Source: Novosphingobium sp. KA1
Lineage (GTDB): Bacteria; Pseudomonadota; Alphaproteobacteria; Sphingomonadales; Sphingomonadaceae
DNA: 64,000 nucleotides
Reading direction: 5' to 3'
NCBI RefSeq assembly: GCF_017309955.1
Contig: NZ_CP021248.1
Coordinates: 1,116,001 to 1,180,000 of the forward strand
This document shows, piece by piece, positions 53,578-62,617 of the stretch (the stretch's first letter is position 1; each line of letters starts with the position of its first letter). The translations under genes were made by a program, and so were the position numbers. The notes beneath the pieces were generated by a model. It saw nothing but the letters and a program-made list of their open reading frames with translations. It was not told the origin of the DNA and did not search any database.

Positions 53578-54902
53578 CCCGTCGGCGGCTGTTCTGGAAG
53601 ATCCTGCTGGGTTTCATTTTCACCTTCCTGCTGATGACGCAGGCGGTGTGGCTGCTTTTTGCGCTCCATGACGACCGCGAGCGTGAGCTCCCTCCGTTCC
53701 TGATGTCGAGCCAGATCGGCCCCGCCGTGCTGGAGGCGGGGACCCAGGCGGTTCGTGCCGGCGGTCGTTCCCGGTTCGACAGCATGGTCGCCGATTTGCC
53801 GGCGGACCAGCGTGAGCACATCCTGCTGCTGGATCCCGGCACGGCCAGACCATCGGCAGACGACCACGAGAATGCCGTGATCGACCGGCAGGTCAGCGAT
53901 CCCGCCGGCCGCGCCTACGTCCTGCGCTTCCGCTATCACGCGAACGAACCGCCCTGGCGTTTCAACATCCCGCCGGAACTCCTGGTCATCGGCTTGCTCG
54001 CCGGGATCATCTTCAGCGCCTTCCTGGCCTGGTATCTGGTACGCCCGATCAACCACTTGCGGCGCGGTTTCCAGCGCCTGGCCCGGGGTGAACTGACGAC
54101 CCGGGTCTCCCCCCAGATCGGCAGTCGCCGCGACGAAGTGGCCGACCTTGCCCACGAATTCGACAGCATGGCCGCCCGTCTCCAGCAACTCGTCGAAAGC
54201 CGCGACCGGCTGCTCCACGACGTGTCGCACGAACTGCGCTCGCCGCTGGCGCGGCTGCAGCTGGCCATCGCCCTTACGCGCCAGTCGCCATCACGATTCG
54301 ACAGTTCGATGGACCGGATCGAGCACGAAGTGGACCGGCTCGAGGGGCTTGTCGGTGAACTGCTCACTCTGGCCCGCGCCGAGAACGATCAGCACCCGGG
54401 CGACGAGTATTTCGACATCACCGGCATCGCTGAGAGCATCGTCGCCGACGCCCGCTACGAAGCGGAGCCGCGCGGCATCGAGATCTCTTTCGATTCGCTG
54501 GCGTTCCCTCCGGAACTGGCCGAGGATCCGCCGTGCGTGCGCGGAAACGCCGAACTGATCCACCGCGCCGTCGACAACGTCGTGCGCAATGCCCTGCGCT
54601 TCACCCCGCGCGACGGCCACATCGCAGTCCGCGCCGAGTACCTGCCGGAAACCCGCCTGTTTCGGATCTCGGTGATCGACGAAGGCCCCGGTGTCAGCGC
54701 GGAGCTGGCCGGTGCGATGTTCGAGCCTTTCGTGCGCGGCATGCCCGGAGGCAGCAATCTCGGGCTCGGACTGGCCATCGCCTCGCGTGCGGTCGCGGCC
54801 CATCGCGGCCGGATCTTTGCCACCAACCGCGACACCGGCGGTCTGGTCGTGACGATCGAGCTACCAGCAGGCGAACTGCCCGCTCCTGTTACGGTGCCGT
54901 AG
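53574..54902 (+). CDS. CpxA-like sensor histidine kinase
   Basis: 442 residues. Membrane helix 1 (LLGFIFTFLLMTQAVWLLF), a short periplasmic domain, helix 2 (about 135-155), HAMP (about 155-207), then HDVSHELRSPLARLQ with phosphorylatable H219, N-box RNALRFTP, G1 DEGPGV and G2 GLGLAIA. It should phosphorylate the adjacent regulator and act as its phosphatase. Start ATG 53574 overlaps the regulator stop (ATGA). Its 3' end overlaps the convergent NodT gene by 14 bp. Confidence 0.9.
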   Translation: MTRRRLFWKILLGFIFTFLLMTQAVWLLFALHDDRERELPPFLMSSQIGPAVLEAGTQAVRAGGRSRFDSMVADLPADQREHILLLDPGTARPSADDHENAVIDRQVSDPAGRAYVLRFRYHANEPPWRFNIPPELLVIGLLAGIIFSAFLAWYLVRPINHLRRGFQRLARGELTTRVSPQIGSRRDEVADLAHEFDSMAARLQQLVESRDRLLHDVSHELRSPLARLQLAIALTRQSPSRFDSSMDRIEHEVDRLEGLVGELLTLARAENDQHPGDEYFDITGIAESIVADARYEAEPRGIEISFDSLAFPPELAEDPPCVRGNAELIHRAVDNVVRNALRFTPRDGHIAVRAEYLPETRLFRISVIDEGPGVSAELAGAMFEPFVRGMPGGSNLGLGLAIASRAVAAHRGRIFATNRDTGGLVVTIELPAGELPAPVTVP

Positions 54903-56292
54903 CGTCGGCAGGATCTCCGCCAAGCGCCTGATAGACCGCGACTTGCGCCACCAGCTGATTGTAACGGTTCTGGATCAGGCCGGTACGCGCGGTTCGCAGG
55001 CGTTCCTGGGCATCGAGCCAGTCCCGCAGGGGAATGGCCCCGGCGCGGTACTGCCGCGCATAAAGCGCCTCGGCATCACGCGCCGCCTCGTAGTTGGCCT
55101 GCGCGAAGCGACCCTGCTTCACGTATTGCTCGCGCGCAGAAAGTGAAACCTGCGTGTCGCGCAGCGCGTCGTAGAATGTCTGGCGGAAATCCTGCACGGC
55201 AATATCGTAATCGGCCCGGGCAATGCCGGTGCCGAGGCGCACTTTCTCCGGATTGAGTTCCGCCAGCGATAGTGCGGCTCCAAGGCTTGCGGCCGGATTG
55301 GAGAAGAACTTGAGCAGCGAGGAACTCGCGGCCCCCAGCGCCCCGGTAAGGCTGAAGCTGGGATAATAGCTCGCCACCGTCGCATCGCTGGTCGCCAATG
55401 TCTTGCGCAGGCGCAGTTCGGCGGCGGCAAGGTCCGGGCGCCGCGACAGCAGCGAAGCGGGAACCCCGGCGGCGATTTCCGGCAATGGCTGCGCGGGCAG
55501 CACCATCAGTTCGGTGCCGTTATAGGACTGCTGGTCCAGCAGTGCGGCGATTGTCTTGAGCGCCGAGACACGCGCCTGCACCAGCTGCGTCTGCGCGGAT
55601 TCCTGCGCCGCGACCGATTGCTGGGCATCGCGCAGTTCAAGCCGCGAGACCGCGCCTGCATCATATTGCCGCTGCACCAGTTCCAGCGCGCGGCGCACGT
55701 AAGCCAGGCTTTGTTCACCGATGGCGACCTGCTCGTTGGCATAGCCGAGCTGCCACCATGCCTCGGCGGTCGTCGCGATCAGCGAAAGGCGGGTTTCCGC
55801 CAGATCCTGCGCGCTCGCCCGGGCTTCCCATTGCGCGGCATCCGCCGCTGCGCCGAGCCGGCCGAACAAGTCCAGTTCCCAGGATACGCCAAGCGAAGCG
55901 GCACTGCTCTTGCTCCACGCCGAACCGCCCTGCAGCGCCTTGGAGGCATCCGTGGACAGGCTCGCCGTGCCGCTCGGGAACAGGCCCTGCCGTGCCTGTT
56001 CGGCTGAAAGATGCGCCTGTTTCAGCCTGAGCCCCGCTGCCGCAAGATCGGCATTGGCGGCCAGCACCTGGTCGACCAGCGTGGTCAGCCCGGGATCGCC
56101 AAACGCATTCCACCACGGCGCGCCCGCTGTCCCTGCCACGCCCTGCGCGGCCTGATCCCAGGTCGCCGCCACAGGCAGTTCCGGCGCGGCATAGTGCGAG
56201 CGCGTCACGCTCGCACAGCCCGTAGTGGCTAGTACAAGTGCCAGCGCGGTCAGCAGCGCGGGGCGAAAGAGCAGGATCTTCGGCTCGGACAC
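54889..56292 (-). CDS. Outer-membrane efflux lipoprotein (NodT/TolC type)
   Basis: 467 residues from GTG 56292; ATG 56316 would overlap macB and is less likely. The lipobox is ATTGCAS. NodT-family layout with SHYAAPELPVAATW and two efflux-domain repeats. It ends in the leftward operon after macA and macB, and should serve as exit duct of the MacAB pump. Convergent overlap with the kinase 3' end is 14 bp. Confidence 0.92.
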   Translation of the reverse strand: MSEPKILLFRPALLTALALVLATTGCASVTRSHYAAPELPVAATWDQAAQGVAGTAGAPWWNAFGDPGLTTLVDQVLAANADLAAAGLRLKQAHLSAEQARQGLFPSGTASLSTDASKALQGGSAWSKSSAASLGVSWELDLFGRLGAAADAAQWEARASAQDLAETRLSLIATTAEAWWQLGYANEQVAIGEQSLAYVRRALELVQRQYDAGAVSRLELRDAQQSVAAQESAQTQLVQARVSALKTIAALLDQQSYNGTELMVLPAQPLPEIAAGVPASLLSRRPDLAAAELRLRKTLATSDATVASYYPSFSLTGALGAASSSLLKFFSNPAASLGAALSLAELNPEKVRLGTGIARADYDIAVQDFRQTFYDALRDTQVSLSAREQYVKQGRFAQANYEAARDAEALYARQYRAGAIPLRDWLDAQERLRTARTGLIQNRYNQLVAQVAVYQALGGDPADATAP

Positions 56293-56296
56293 GGGA

Positions 56297-58246
56297 TCAG
56301 TCTCTCGAAAGGGCATCGACCGGGTCGAGCCGGGCCGCGCGGCGGGCAGGCAGGAAGCCGAAGACGACGCCGATGAGGGTGGAACAGGCAAACGCGGCCA
56401 CGATCGAGGTCACCGAATAGGCCATTCGGAAGTCGATCGGCGTGAACGAGACGGCCACGCCCACCGCCAGCGACAGGCCGACGCCGATCACGCCGCCGAT
56501 GAGGCAGACCAGTACCGCTTCGATCAGGAACTGCTGGAGAATGTCCGACTGACGCGCACCAACGGCCATGCGCACGCCGATCTCCGCCGTGCGCTCGGTG
56601 ACGGACACCAGCATGATATTCATCACCCCGATGCCGCCGACGATCAGCGCGATCACCGCGATGGCCGCGATCAGCAGCGTCATCGTATTGGTGGCATTGG
56701 TGATGGTCTGGCGAATGTCGTCGGAGTTGCTGATGAAGAAGTCGGTGGTGCCGTGGCGCTTGGCAAGCAACTGCGTGACCGCCGTTTCCGCCGCCGCCGT
56801 CGAGGTGTCGTCGCTCACGCGCACGGTGATGCTGGAGAGATAGGTCTGCCCCAGCATGCGGCTCATCGCCGTGGTGTAGGGCACATAGGCCGTCAGGCTG
56901 TCGCTGCCGCCGAAACCCTGTTGCTGGGTGCCGACCACGCCGACGATGCGCGCGGGCACCTTGCCGAGCAGCACGACTTTGCCGAGCGGATCCTCGCCAT
57001 TGGGGAACAGGGTGTCGCGCGAGTTCTCGTCGATCACCACGTCCTGCGACAGTTCATGAACGCTCTGGGCATCGAACAGGCCGCCGGACACCAGTTCCAG
57101 GCCTCGCACACGAAAGTAGTCCGCGCCTACCCCGTTGACGTTCGCGGTGGCCGCCACGTTTCGGTAGCGCGCGGTCACGCTGGTCGAGACACTCGGCGTA
57201 ACACTGTCGACATAGGGAAGCTGGGCCAGGGCATCGGCATCGGCGTCCTTCAGCGTCTCGATCTTGGCCGAGCGCATGTCGCCGAAGCTCTTGCCGGGGT
57301 AGATGGTCAGCGTATTGGTGCCCAGGCTGCTGATGTCGGAGAGGATCTTTTCCTGCGCGCCCCCGCCCAGCGCCACCACCGAGACGACCGAGGCGATGCC
57401 GATGATGATGCCCAGCATCGTTAGGAACGTGCGCAGCTTGTGCGCCGACATCGCCAGCACCGCCATCCGGAATGCCTCGCGGAACCGGTCGACCACCTGC
57501 TGCAGGCCGCTGGCGACCGGCGCGGCTTTCTGCACGGCCGGGCGAACGCCGCTTTCGCGCGTGCGGCGATCGTCGATGATCTCGCCGTCGCGGATCTCGA
57601 TGATGCGGTCGGCGTGCTCGGCCACTTTCATGTCGTGGGTGACGAGGATGACCGTATGCCCCTCGGCGTGAAGCTCGCCGAGAATGCGCATCACTTCGAC
57701 GCCGCTCGCGGAATCGAGCGCGCCGGTCGGCTCGTCGGCGAAGATCACCTCGCCGCCGTTCATCAGCGCGCGCGCGATCGAGACGCGCTGCTGCTGGCCG
57801 CCGGAAAGCTGCCCCGGCCGGTGCCCGGTGCGCTCGCCCAGGCCAAGCCGGGCGAGGATTTCGCGCGCACGTCCTGCCCGCTCGCCGCGCGCGCGGCCGG
57901 CATAGACCGCCGGCACTTCGACGTTGCCGAGCGCGGAAAGGTCGGTCAGCAGGTGGTAGCGCTGGAAGATGAAGCCGAAATGCTCGCGCCGCAGCGCCGC
58001 CAGTTCGTCCGGCTCGAGATCGCCGGTGTCGCGGCCGTTGATCCTGTAGGAACCGGAAGTCGGCCGGTCGAGACAGCCGAGGATGTTCATCAGCGTCGAC
58101 TTGCCCGAACCGGACTGGCCGACGATGGCCACCATCTCACCCGCCTCGATCGACAGGTCGATGTCTTTGAGCGCGGCAAAGACGCCGTCGCCCGAGGGAT
58201 ACTCGCGCCGCACGTGCGAGAGGGAAATGAGCGGGGTACCGGTCAT
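56297..58246 (-). CDS. macB: MacB-type ABC transporter (ATPase fused to permease)
   Basis: 649 residues, as in E. coli MacB. N-terminal ATPase: Walker [10 protein letters not shown] (43-51), LSGGQQQR signature, Walker [13 protein letters not shown]. Then the four-helix permease with a large periplasmic domain (about 300-520) and the FtsX-like C-terminus. It exports macrolides, peptides or siderophores with MacA and an outer-membrane duct. ATG 58246 is chosen; the longer open frame upstream has no family content. 22 bp separate it from macA. Confidence 0.94.
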   Translation of the reverse strand: MTGTPLISLSHVRREYPSGDGVFAALKDIDLSIEAGEMVAIVGQSGSGKSTLMNILGCLDRPTSGSYRINGRDTGDLEPDELAALRREHFGFIFQRYHLLTDLSALGNVEVPAVYAGRARGERAGRAREILARLGLGERTGHRPGQLSGGQQQRVSIARALMNGGEVIFADEPTGALDSASGVEVMRILGELHAEGHTVILVTHDMKVAEHADRIIEIRDGEIIDDRRTRESGVRPAVQKAAPVASGLQQVVDRFREAFRMAVLAMSAHKLRTFLTMLGIIIGIASVVSVVALGGGAQEKILSDISSLGTNTLTIYPGKSFGDMRSAKIETLKDADADALAQLPYVDSVTPSVSTSVTARYRNVAATANVNGVGADYFRVRGLELVSGGLFDAQSVHELSQDVVIDENSRDTLFPNGEDPLGKVVLLGKVPARIVGVVGTQQQGFGGSDSLTAYVPYTTAMSRMLGQTYLSSITVRVSDDTSTAAAETAVTQLLAKRHGTTDFFISNSDDIRQTITNATNTMTLLIAAIAVIALIVGGIGVMNIMLVSVTERTAEIGVRMAVGARQSDILQQFLIEAVLVCLIGGVIGVGLSLAVGVAVSFTPIDFRMAYSVTSIVAAFACSTLIGVVFGFLPARRAARLDPVDALSRD

Positions 58247-58268
58247 CGACGATCTCTCGACCCGCGGC

Positions 58269-59465
58269 TCAGACCGGGGGCGGGCCCATCGGCCCCTGGT
58301 TGCTCTTGGCCGCCGTGCTCGCCTCGCCGACAACCACGGATTCGCCTTCCTTCAGGCCCGAAAGAACTTCGGCACTGATGTTGTTGTCGATGCCTATGCG
58401 CACCTTGCGGGCCGCGATCTTGCCGTCATCACCCTTCACGCGCACCGTATAAGTCCCGTCCTTGCCCTTGGCGCCAAGCGCGGTCGAGGGGATCATCAAT
58501 GCATTGGCACGCTTGGCGAGAACAATGCTGACCTTGGCGGTCATCAACGCGCGCAGGCGGCCGTCCTCGTTGGGGACCTCGAACAGCGCGTTGTAGTAGA
58601 TCGCCGAATCCGACGTGCTGCTGCTGGAGGAGGTCGAAGTGCTGGAATCGACCTCGTTGACGATCGATTCAGGGGCAGGTTCGATCAGCCGAAGCTTCGC
58701 CTGATAGCGCTTGTCGGGATCGCCGAGGATCGTGAAGTAGACCGGCAGGTCAGGCTTTACGTTGATGACGTCGGCCTCGGACACTTCGGCCTTCACCGTC
58801 ATGACGTCCAGCTTGGCCAGGATGACGATCGTCGGCGCCGACTGGTTGGCGTTGACGGTCTGGCCCTGCTTGGTAACGACCGAGACGACCACGCCGTTCA
58901 TCGGCGCGGTGATCTTGGTGTAGCCAAGTTGCACTTCGGCGGTATCGACACTGACGGTCGCCGCACGGATCTGCGCCTGCAAAGCATCGTAGCTGGCCTG
59001 TGCGGACTGCAGTTCGGCGCGGGTAGCCTCGAAATCGGCCTGCGAGGTCGCCTCGCCCGAACCCAGTGCCTGCTGGCGGCGATAGGCAAGCTGCGCCTTG
59101 GCCAAAGTGGCCTTGGCCCCGGCCAGTTGCGCCTGCATGTTGGCCAGATCGGCCTTGGCGGTTTCCAGGCTGTTGGTCTGGGTCCGCTGGTCGATCATGC
59201 CGATCAGGTCCCCCTGATGGACAACATCGCCGACCGCCACATGCAGTTGCTCCAGCCGCCCGGACACCTGCGCGCCGACGCTGACCAGTTCCTTCGGCTC
59301 CAGCGCGCCGGTGGCCTCGACCGTCTGCTCCATTTCTCCGCGCGTGACTTTCGCCGTCGCGACAACGGGCTCGGCGGGGCCGGAGAACAGCTTCCACGCA
59401 AGGAACAGGGCAAGGGCGGCGGCAACGGCGATGCCACCGATCACGAGACGGCGCTTGGTCGACAT
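58269..59465 (-). CDS. macA: MacA-type periplasmic adaptor
   Basis: 398 residues. One N-terminal helix ([21 protein letters not shown]), lipoyl, long alpha-hairpin ([19 protein letters not shown]), beta-barrel and membrane-proximal domains. It joins MacB to the outer-membrane duct and stimulates its ATPase. First gene of the leftward macA-macB-nodT operon. A GTAA-N7-GTAA motif at 59522-59536 lies 57-71 bp upstream of the start. Confidence 0.93.
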   Translation of the reverse strand: MSTKRRLVIGGIAVAAALALFLAWKLFSGPAEPVVATAKVTRGEMEQTVEATGALEPKELVSVGAQVSGRLEQLHVAVGDVVHQGDLIGMIDQRTQTNSLETAKADLANMQAQLAGAKATLAKAQLAYRRQQALGSGEATSQADFEATRAELQSAQASYDALQAQIRAATVSVDTAEVQLGYTKITAPMNGVVVSVVTKQGQTVNANQSAPTIVILAKLDVMTVKAEVSEADVINVKPDLPVYFTILGDPDKRYQAKLRLIEPAPESIVNEVDSSTSTSSSSSTSDSAIYYNALFEVPNEDGRLRALMTAKVSIVLAKRANALMIPSTALGAKGKDGTYTVRVKGDDGKIAARKVRIGIDNNISAEVLSGLKEGESVVVGEASTAAKSNQGPMGPPPV

Positions 59466-59790
59466 GCACGCCGGTATGGCGGCAGAACCCTGTCTTGTGG
59501 GTTAAGAGTTTGCGCAGGAATGTAAGGATTGTGTAAATTTTATCGCACTGAAACATGGACTTCGCGGCGACTGGCCAGGCGTGGCGACGAATGGTGCCTT
59601 TGACGCGACGAGACCGCGACAGAGCCCGGGCTTACCGTTGACTTTAAATTCTCTACCATTAAAGTTGAGAATGAAGCGAAGAAGCGTCGGCAGGCGCATT
59701 ACCGCCCGCTAGCGTTCCGCGCTTCCCACTGTCCCGTCCGACTTTCGGGCTGCGGCAGAACGAGGAAGTATCGCAAGAGGAGAGACGCAA
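59466..59790. other. 325-bp divergent region upstream of macA and the DUF2188 gene
   Basis: GTAAGGATTGTGTAA at 59522-59536 repeats the GTAA-N7-GTAA pattern of the response-regulator promoter. ACTTTAA (59641-59647) and TTAAAGT (59659-59665) form a 7-bp inverted repeat. AGAGGAGAG is the ribosome site for 59791. No other gene seen. Confidence 0.55.
59522..59536. promoter_or_regulatory. CpxR-like half-site pair upstream of macA
   Basis: GTAA at 59522 and 59533, 11 bp apart, written on the + strand; relative to macA it is TTAC-N7-TTAC. It matches the spacing of the array at 52788-52824, suggesting shared control. Confidence 0.45.
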
Positions 59791-60024
59791 ATGGCTCGGA
59801 ACGATTATCATGTGATCCCGCAGGGTGACCGCTGGACGGTCACGCTCCACGGCGTTGCCCTGGCCGTTTTCGCGGACATGAAGGCCGCACTCAACCGCGC
59901 GATCGATGCCGCCCACCAGGCCGGCATGGCCGGACACGATGCCCAGGTGCTGATTGCCGATCCGGCACAGGATCCGCGCACCAAGTGGATCTTCGGACTC
60001 CATCCCTATCCGCCCACCGCGTAA
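59791..60024 (+). CDS. DUF2188-like small protein
   Basis: 77 residues. MARNDYHVIPQGDRWTVTLHG and the KAALNRAIDAAH region fit DUF2188, a small alpha/beta fold of unknown function found across proteobacteria. ATG 59791 follows AGAGGAGAG. It is not clearly linked to its neighbours. Confidence 0.7.
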   Translation: MARNDYHVIPQGDRWTVTLHGVALAVFADMKAALNRAIDAAHQAGMAGHDAQVLIADPAQDPRTKWIFGLHPYPPTA

Positions 60025-60182
60025 TTCCGGCTACCCACGGCGAGGCTGCCTTCCGCGACCACCTCGCCGCCGGGACCATGGGCGCCTGATTCTTGTCCGC
60101 ACATCCCGCATCAACGGGAAAGCAGCAAGAAACGGCGCCCTGTTTGTATCCAGGCCCTGCCGAACATCCGGCAGCGCAGCCC

Positions 60183-60359
60183 TCATCTCCGGCGGGCCGC
60201 CTTGAGCAAGGCGTAACTGCTGATCGCGCACAGCCCGAGCGCGAGCACGAAACCACTTCCCGCCCCCCATCTGGCCCCGGTCGGCCCGCCTAGAAACCCG
60301 CCAAGCGCCAGCCCGATCAGCGGCAGGACAACAAGGGCAAGGCATCCGATGGCGACCAC
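60183..60359 (-). CDS. Small membrane protein
   Basis: 58 residues from GTG 60359, which has AGGAG upstream at good spacing. Two hydrophobic helices (AIGCLALVVLPLIGLALGGFLG and GAGSGFVLALGLCAISSYALL), ending KAARRR. Upstream in-frame sequence is arginine-rich and not membrane-like, so the longer start is rejected. I do not recognise a family. Confidence 0.5.
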   Translation of the reverse strand: MVAIGCLALVVLPLIGLALGGFLGGPTGARWGAGSGFVLALGLCAISSYALLKAARRR

Positions 60360-60697
60360 GCATTCTCTCCTGTGAAACCGTCCACGCCGCCTAGCACCGC
60401 GACCGGGCCCTGCCTCGCCCATTTTTCGCAGGCGCCATTACATTTCCGCACGGCTGACCGCGTGGTATAGCCCGAACCTGTCCTGTTGGATGAGCGCCCC
60501 CATACTAAGGTTGCCCCTACCAACGGTTGATACCCAGCGGACGCTCTTGAGGGCACAATCGCGGCGTTCGACGACATTTCAATTTCATCGAATGTTTTTA
60601 GCGATTTTATCCGGATTTTCCATTCGACGAAACCGGGCAACAAAGGCTTCACCAGACGCCGCCCCGGCACTGACACTTTGAGGACAGGAGCTTTCCC
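60360..60697. other. 338-bp intergenic region before the isochorismatase gene
   Basis: No credible gene. It contains GTCCACGCCGCCTA (60380-60393), a 14-bp exact match to the outer arm of the 267-bp element. AGGACAGGAG before 60698 is the ribosome site. AT-rich stretches at 60560-60640 may hold the promoter. Confidence 0.45.
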
Positions 60698-61369
60698 ATG
60701 ACCGTCACCGCAACCCCGACCGCCACCGCAACCCCCGGCAAGTCGCTGATCTCGCCTGACAATCACGCGCTTGTCCTGATCGACTTCCAGTCGCAGATGG
60801 CTTTTGCCACCAAGTCCATCTCGGCCGAGCTGCTCCGCAACAACGCCGCCCTGATCTCGCGCGGCGCCAAGTCGTTCGGCGTGCCCACCATCCTCACCAC
60901 GGTTGCCGAAAAGAGTTTCTCCGGCCCGATGTTCGACGAGATCACCGAAGCCTTCGAAGGCCAGAAGATGCTCGACCGCACGAGCATGAACACCTGGGAA
61001 GACGAAGGCGTGATCGAAGAGATCAACCGCATCGCCAAGCCCCGCATCGTCTTCGCCGGTCTGTGGACCTCGGTCTGCATCGTCGGCCCGGTTGCCTCGG
61101 CCATCGACCAGGGCTTCGAAGCCTACGTCATCACCGACGCCTGCGGCGACATTTCGACCGAAGCGCATGAGCGTGCGGTGGAGCGCATGATCCAGCTCGG
61201 CGCCGTGCCGATGACCTCGCTCCAGTACCTGCTCGAACTGCAGCGCGACTGGGCCCGCACCGAAACCTACGACAGCACCACCGGCATCGCGAAGAAGTGG
61301 GGCGGCGCGTACGGCATCGGCATCAACTACGCCAAGACCATGTTCGGCGCTTCGGAAGGCGCGCACTGA
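60698..61369 (+). CDS. Isochorismatase-family hydrolase (YcaC-like)
   Basis: 223 residues of the cysteine-hydrolase fold. The triad is D29 (VLIDFQ), K90 (GQKMLDRTS) and C127 (TSVCIVG). YcaC-like proteins are close in length, octameric and of unsettled substrate; amide or isochorismate cleavage is possible. It starts a cluster with an alpha/beta hydrolase, an XapX protein and an amidohydrolase. ATG 60698 has a good Shine-Dalgarno. Confidence 0.85.
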   Translation: MTVTATPTATATPGKSLISPDNHALVLIDFQSQMAFATKSISAELLRNNAALISRGAKSFGVPTILTTVAEKSFSGPMFDEITEAFEGQKMLDRTSMNTWEDEGVIEEINRIAKPRIVFAGLWTSVCIVGPVASAIDQGFEAYVITDACGDISTEAHERAVERMIQLGAVPMTSLQYLLELQRDWARTETYDSTTGIAKKWGGAYGIGINYAKTMFGASEGAH

Positions 61370-61481
61370 TTTAAAGCTCGGGACTGGCGGCCGATCCCCC
61401 CATCCGGCCCTCACCGAAGGTCGCCGGTCCCCACCCTTCCCTCCCCAAATCCCTCTCCCAACCCACCGAAGGATCAGCATC

Positions 61482-62318
61482 ATGGCATACGTAACCACCA
61501 AGGACGGCACCCAAATCTTCTACAAGGACTGGGGCCCGAAGGACGCCCAGCCGATCGTCTTCCACCACGGCTGGCCGCTCTCGTCGGACGACTGGGACGC
61601 GCAGATGCTGTTCTTCCTCTCCAAGGGCTACCGCGTCGTCGCCCATGACCGCCGGGGCCACGGCCGCTCGCAGCAGGTGAGCGAGGGTCACGACATGGAC
61701 CACTACGCCGCCGATGCCGCGGCGGTGATGGAACACCTCGACCTCAGGAACGCGGTCCACATCGGCCACTCGACCGGCGGCGGCGAAGTGGCTGCCTATG
61801 TCGCCCGCTACGGCATCCCGCAGGGCCGCGTCGCCAAGGCTGTGCTGGTCAGCGCGGTGCCGCCGATCATGCTCAAGACCGAGCGTTACCCCGGCGGCCT
61901 GCCCATCGAAGTGTTCGACGGCCTGCGCGCCGGCCTTGCCGCCAACCGCTCGCAGTTCTTCCGCGATGTCGCCTCGGGCCCGTTCTACGGTTTCAACCGC
62001 GAAGGCGCGAACGTGCTGCCCGCCGTGATCGACAACTGGTGGCGCCAGGGCATGACCGGCAGCGCCAAGGCCCACTACGAAGGCATCAAGGCCTTCTCGG
62101 AAACCGACCAGACCGACGATCTGAAGGCGATCACCGTCCCCACCCTCGTCCTCCACGGCGATGACGATCAGGTCGTCCCCTACAAGAACGCCGGCGTGCT
62201 CCAGGCCGAGATCCTGCCGAACGCGACGCTCAAGATCTACGAGGGCTTCTCGCACGGCATGCTGACCGTCAACGCCGATACCATCAATCCCGACCTGCTC
62301 GCCTTCGTGCAGGCCTGA
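61482..62318 (+). CDS. Alpha/beta hydrolase, non-haem chloroperoxidase-like
   Basis: 278 residues. Nucleophile elbow GHSTGG (S97), aspartate in LHGDDDQVVP and histidine in EGFSHGML. The sequence is typical of cofactor-free haloperoxidases/esterases, which act mainly as esterases or perhydrolases. The substrate is unknown. Located 112 bp after the isochorismatase gene, on the same strand. Confidence 0.88.
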   Translation: MAYVTTKDGTQIFYKDWGPKDAQPIVFHHGWPLSSDDWDAQMLFFLSKGYRVVAHDRRGHGRSQQVSEGHDMDHYAADAAAVMEHLDLRNAVHIGHSTGGGEVAAYVARYGIPQGRVAKAVLVSAVPPIMLKTERYPGGLPIEVFDGLRAGLAANRSQFFRDVASGPFYGFNREGANVLPAVIDNWWRQGMTGSAKAHYEGIKAFSETDQTDDLKAITVPTLVLHGDDDQVVPYKNAGVLQAEILPNATLKIYEGFSHGMLTVNADTINPDLLAFVQA

Positions 62319-62344
62319 CCCAGAGACACCGGGGAGACTGAACC

Positions 62345-62617
62345 ATGAAACCCTACCTTCTCTCGATTGCTGCCGGGCTGCTGGTGGGCGTGGTCTACAG
62401 TCTCCTCGGTGTCCGTTCGCCGGCGCCGCCGATGATTGCCCTGATCGGGCTTCTCGGCATCCTCCTCGGCGAACAGATCGTTCCGCTGGCGAAGAGGATC
62501 TGGGCGCACGAGGAAGTCGCCCGGTTCGTCCAGACCGACTGCCGCAAGCACGTTCTCGGCCGCCTGCCGGGCGACAAGTTCCCCTGTCGCACCTCCGACC
62601 ACAAGGGCGAGGCGTGA
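62345..62617 (+). CDS. XapX-domain membrane protein
   Basis: 90 residues. Two hydrophobic helices in the N-terminal half (LLSIAAGLLVGVVYSLLGVR and PMIALIGLLGILLGEQIVPL), the XapX (DUF1427) domain, with a short soluble tail containing two cysteines (C61 and C78). Function unknown; XapX proteins co-occur with hydrolases such as these. Its stop overlaps the next start (GTGA). Confidence 0.82.
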   Translation: MKPYLLSIAAGLLVGVVYSLLGVRSPAPPMIALIGLLGILLGEQIVPLAKRIWAHEEVARFVQTDCRKHVLGRLPGDKFPCRTSDHKGEA

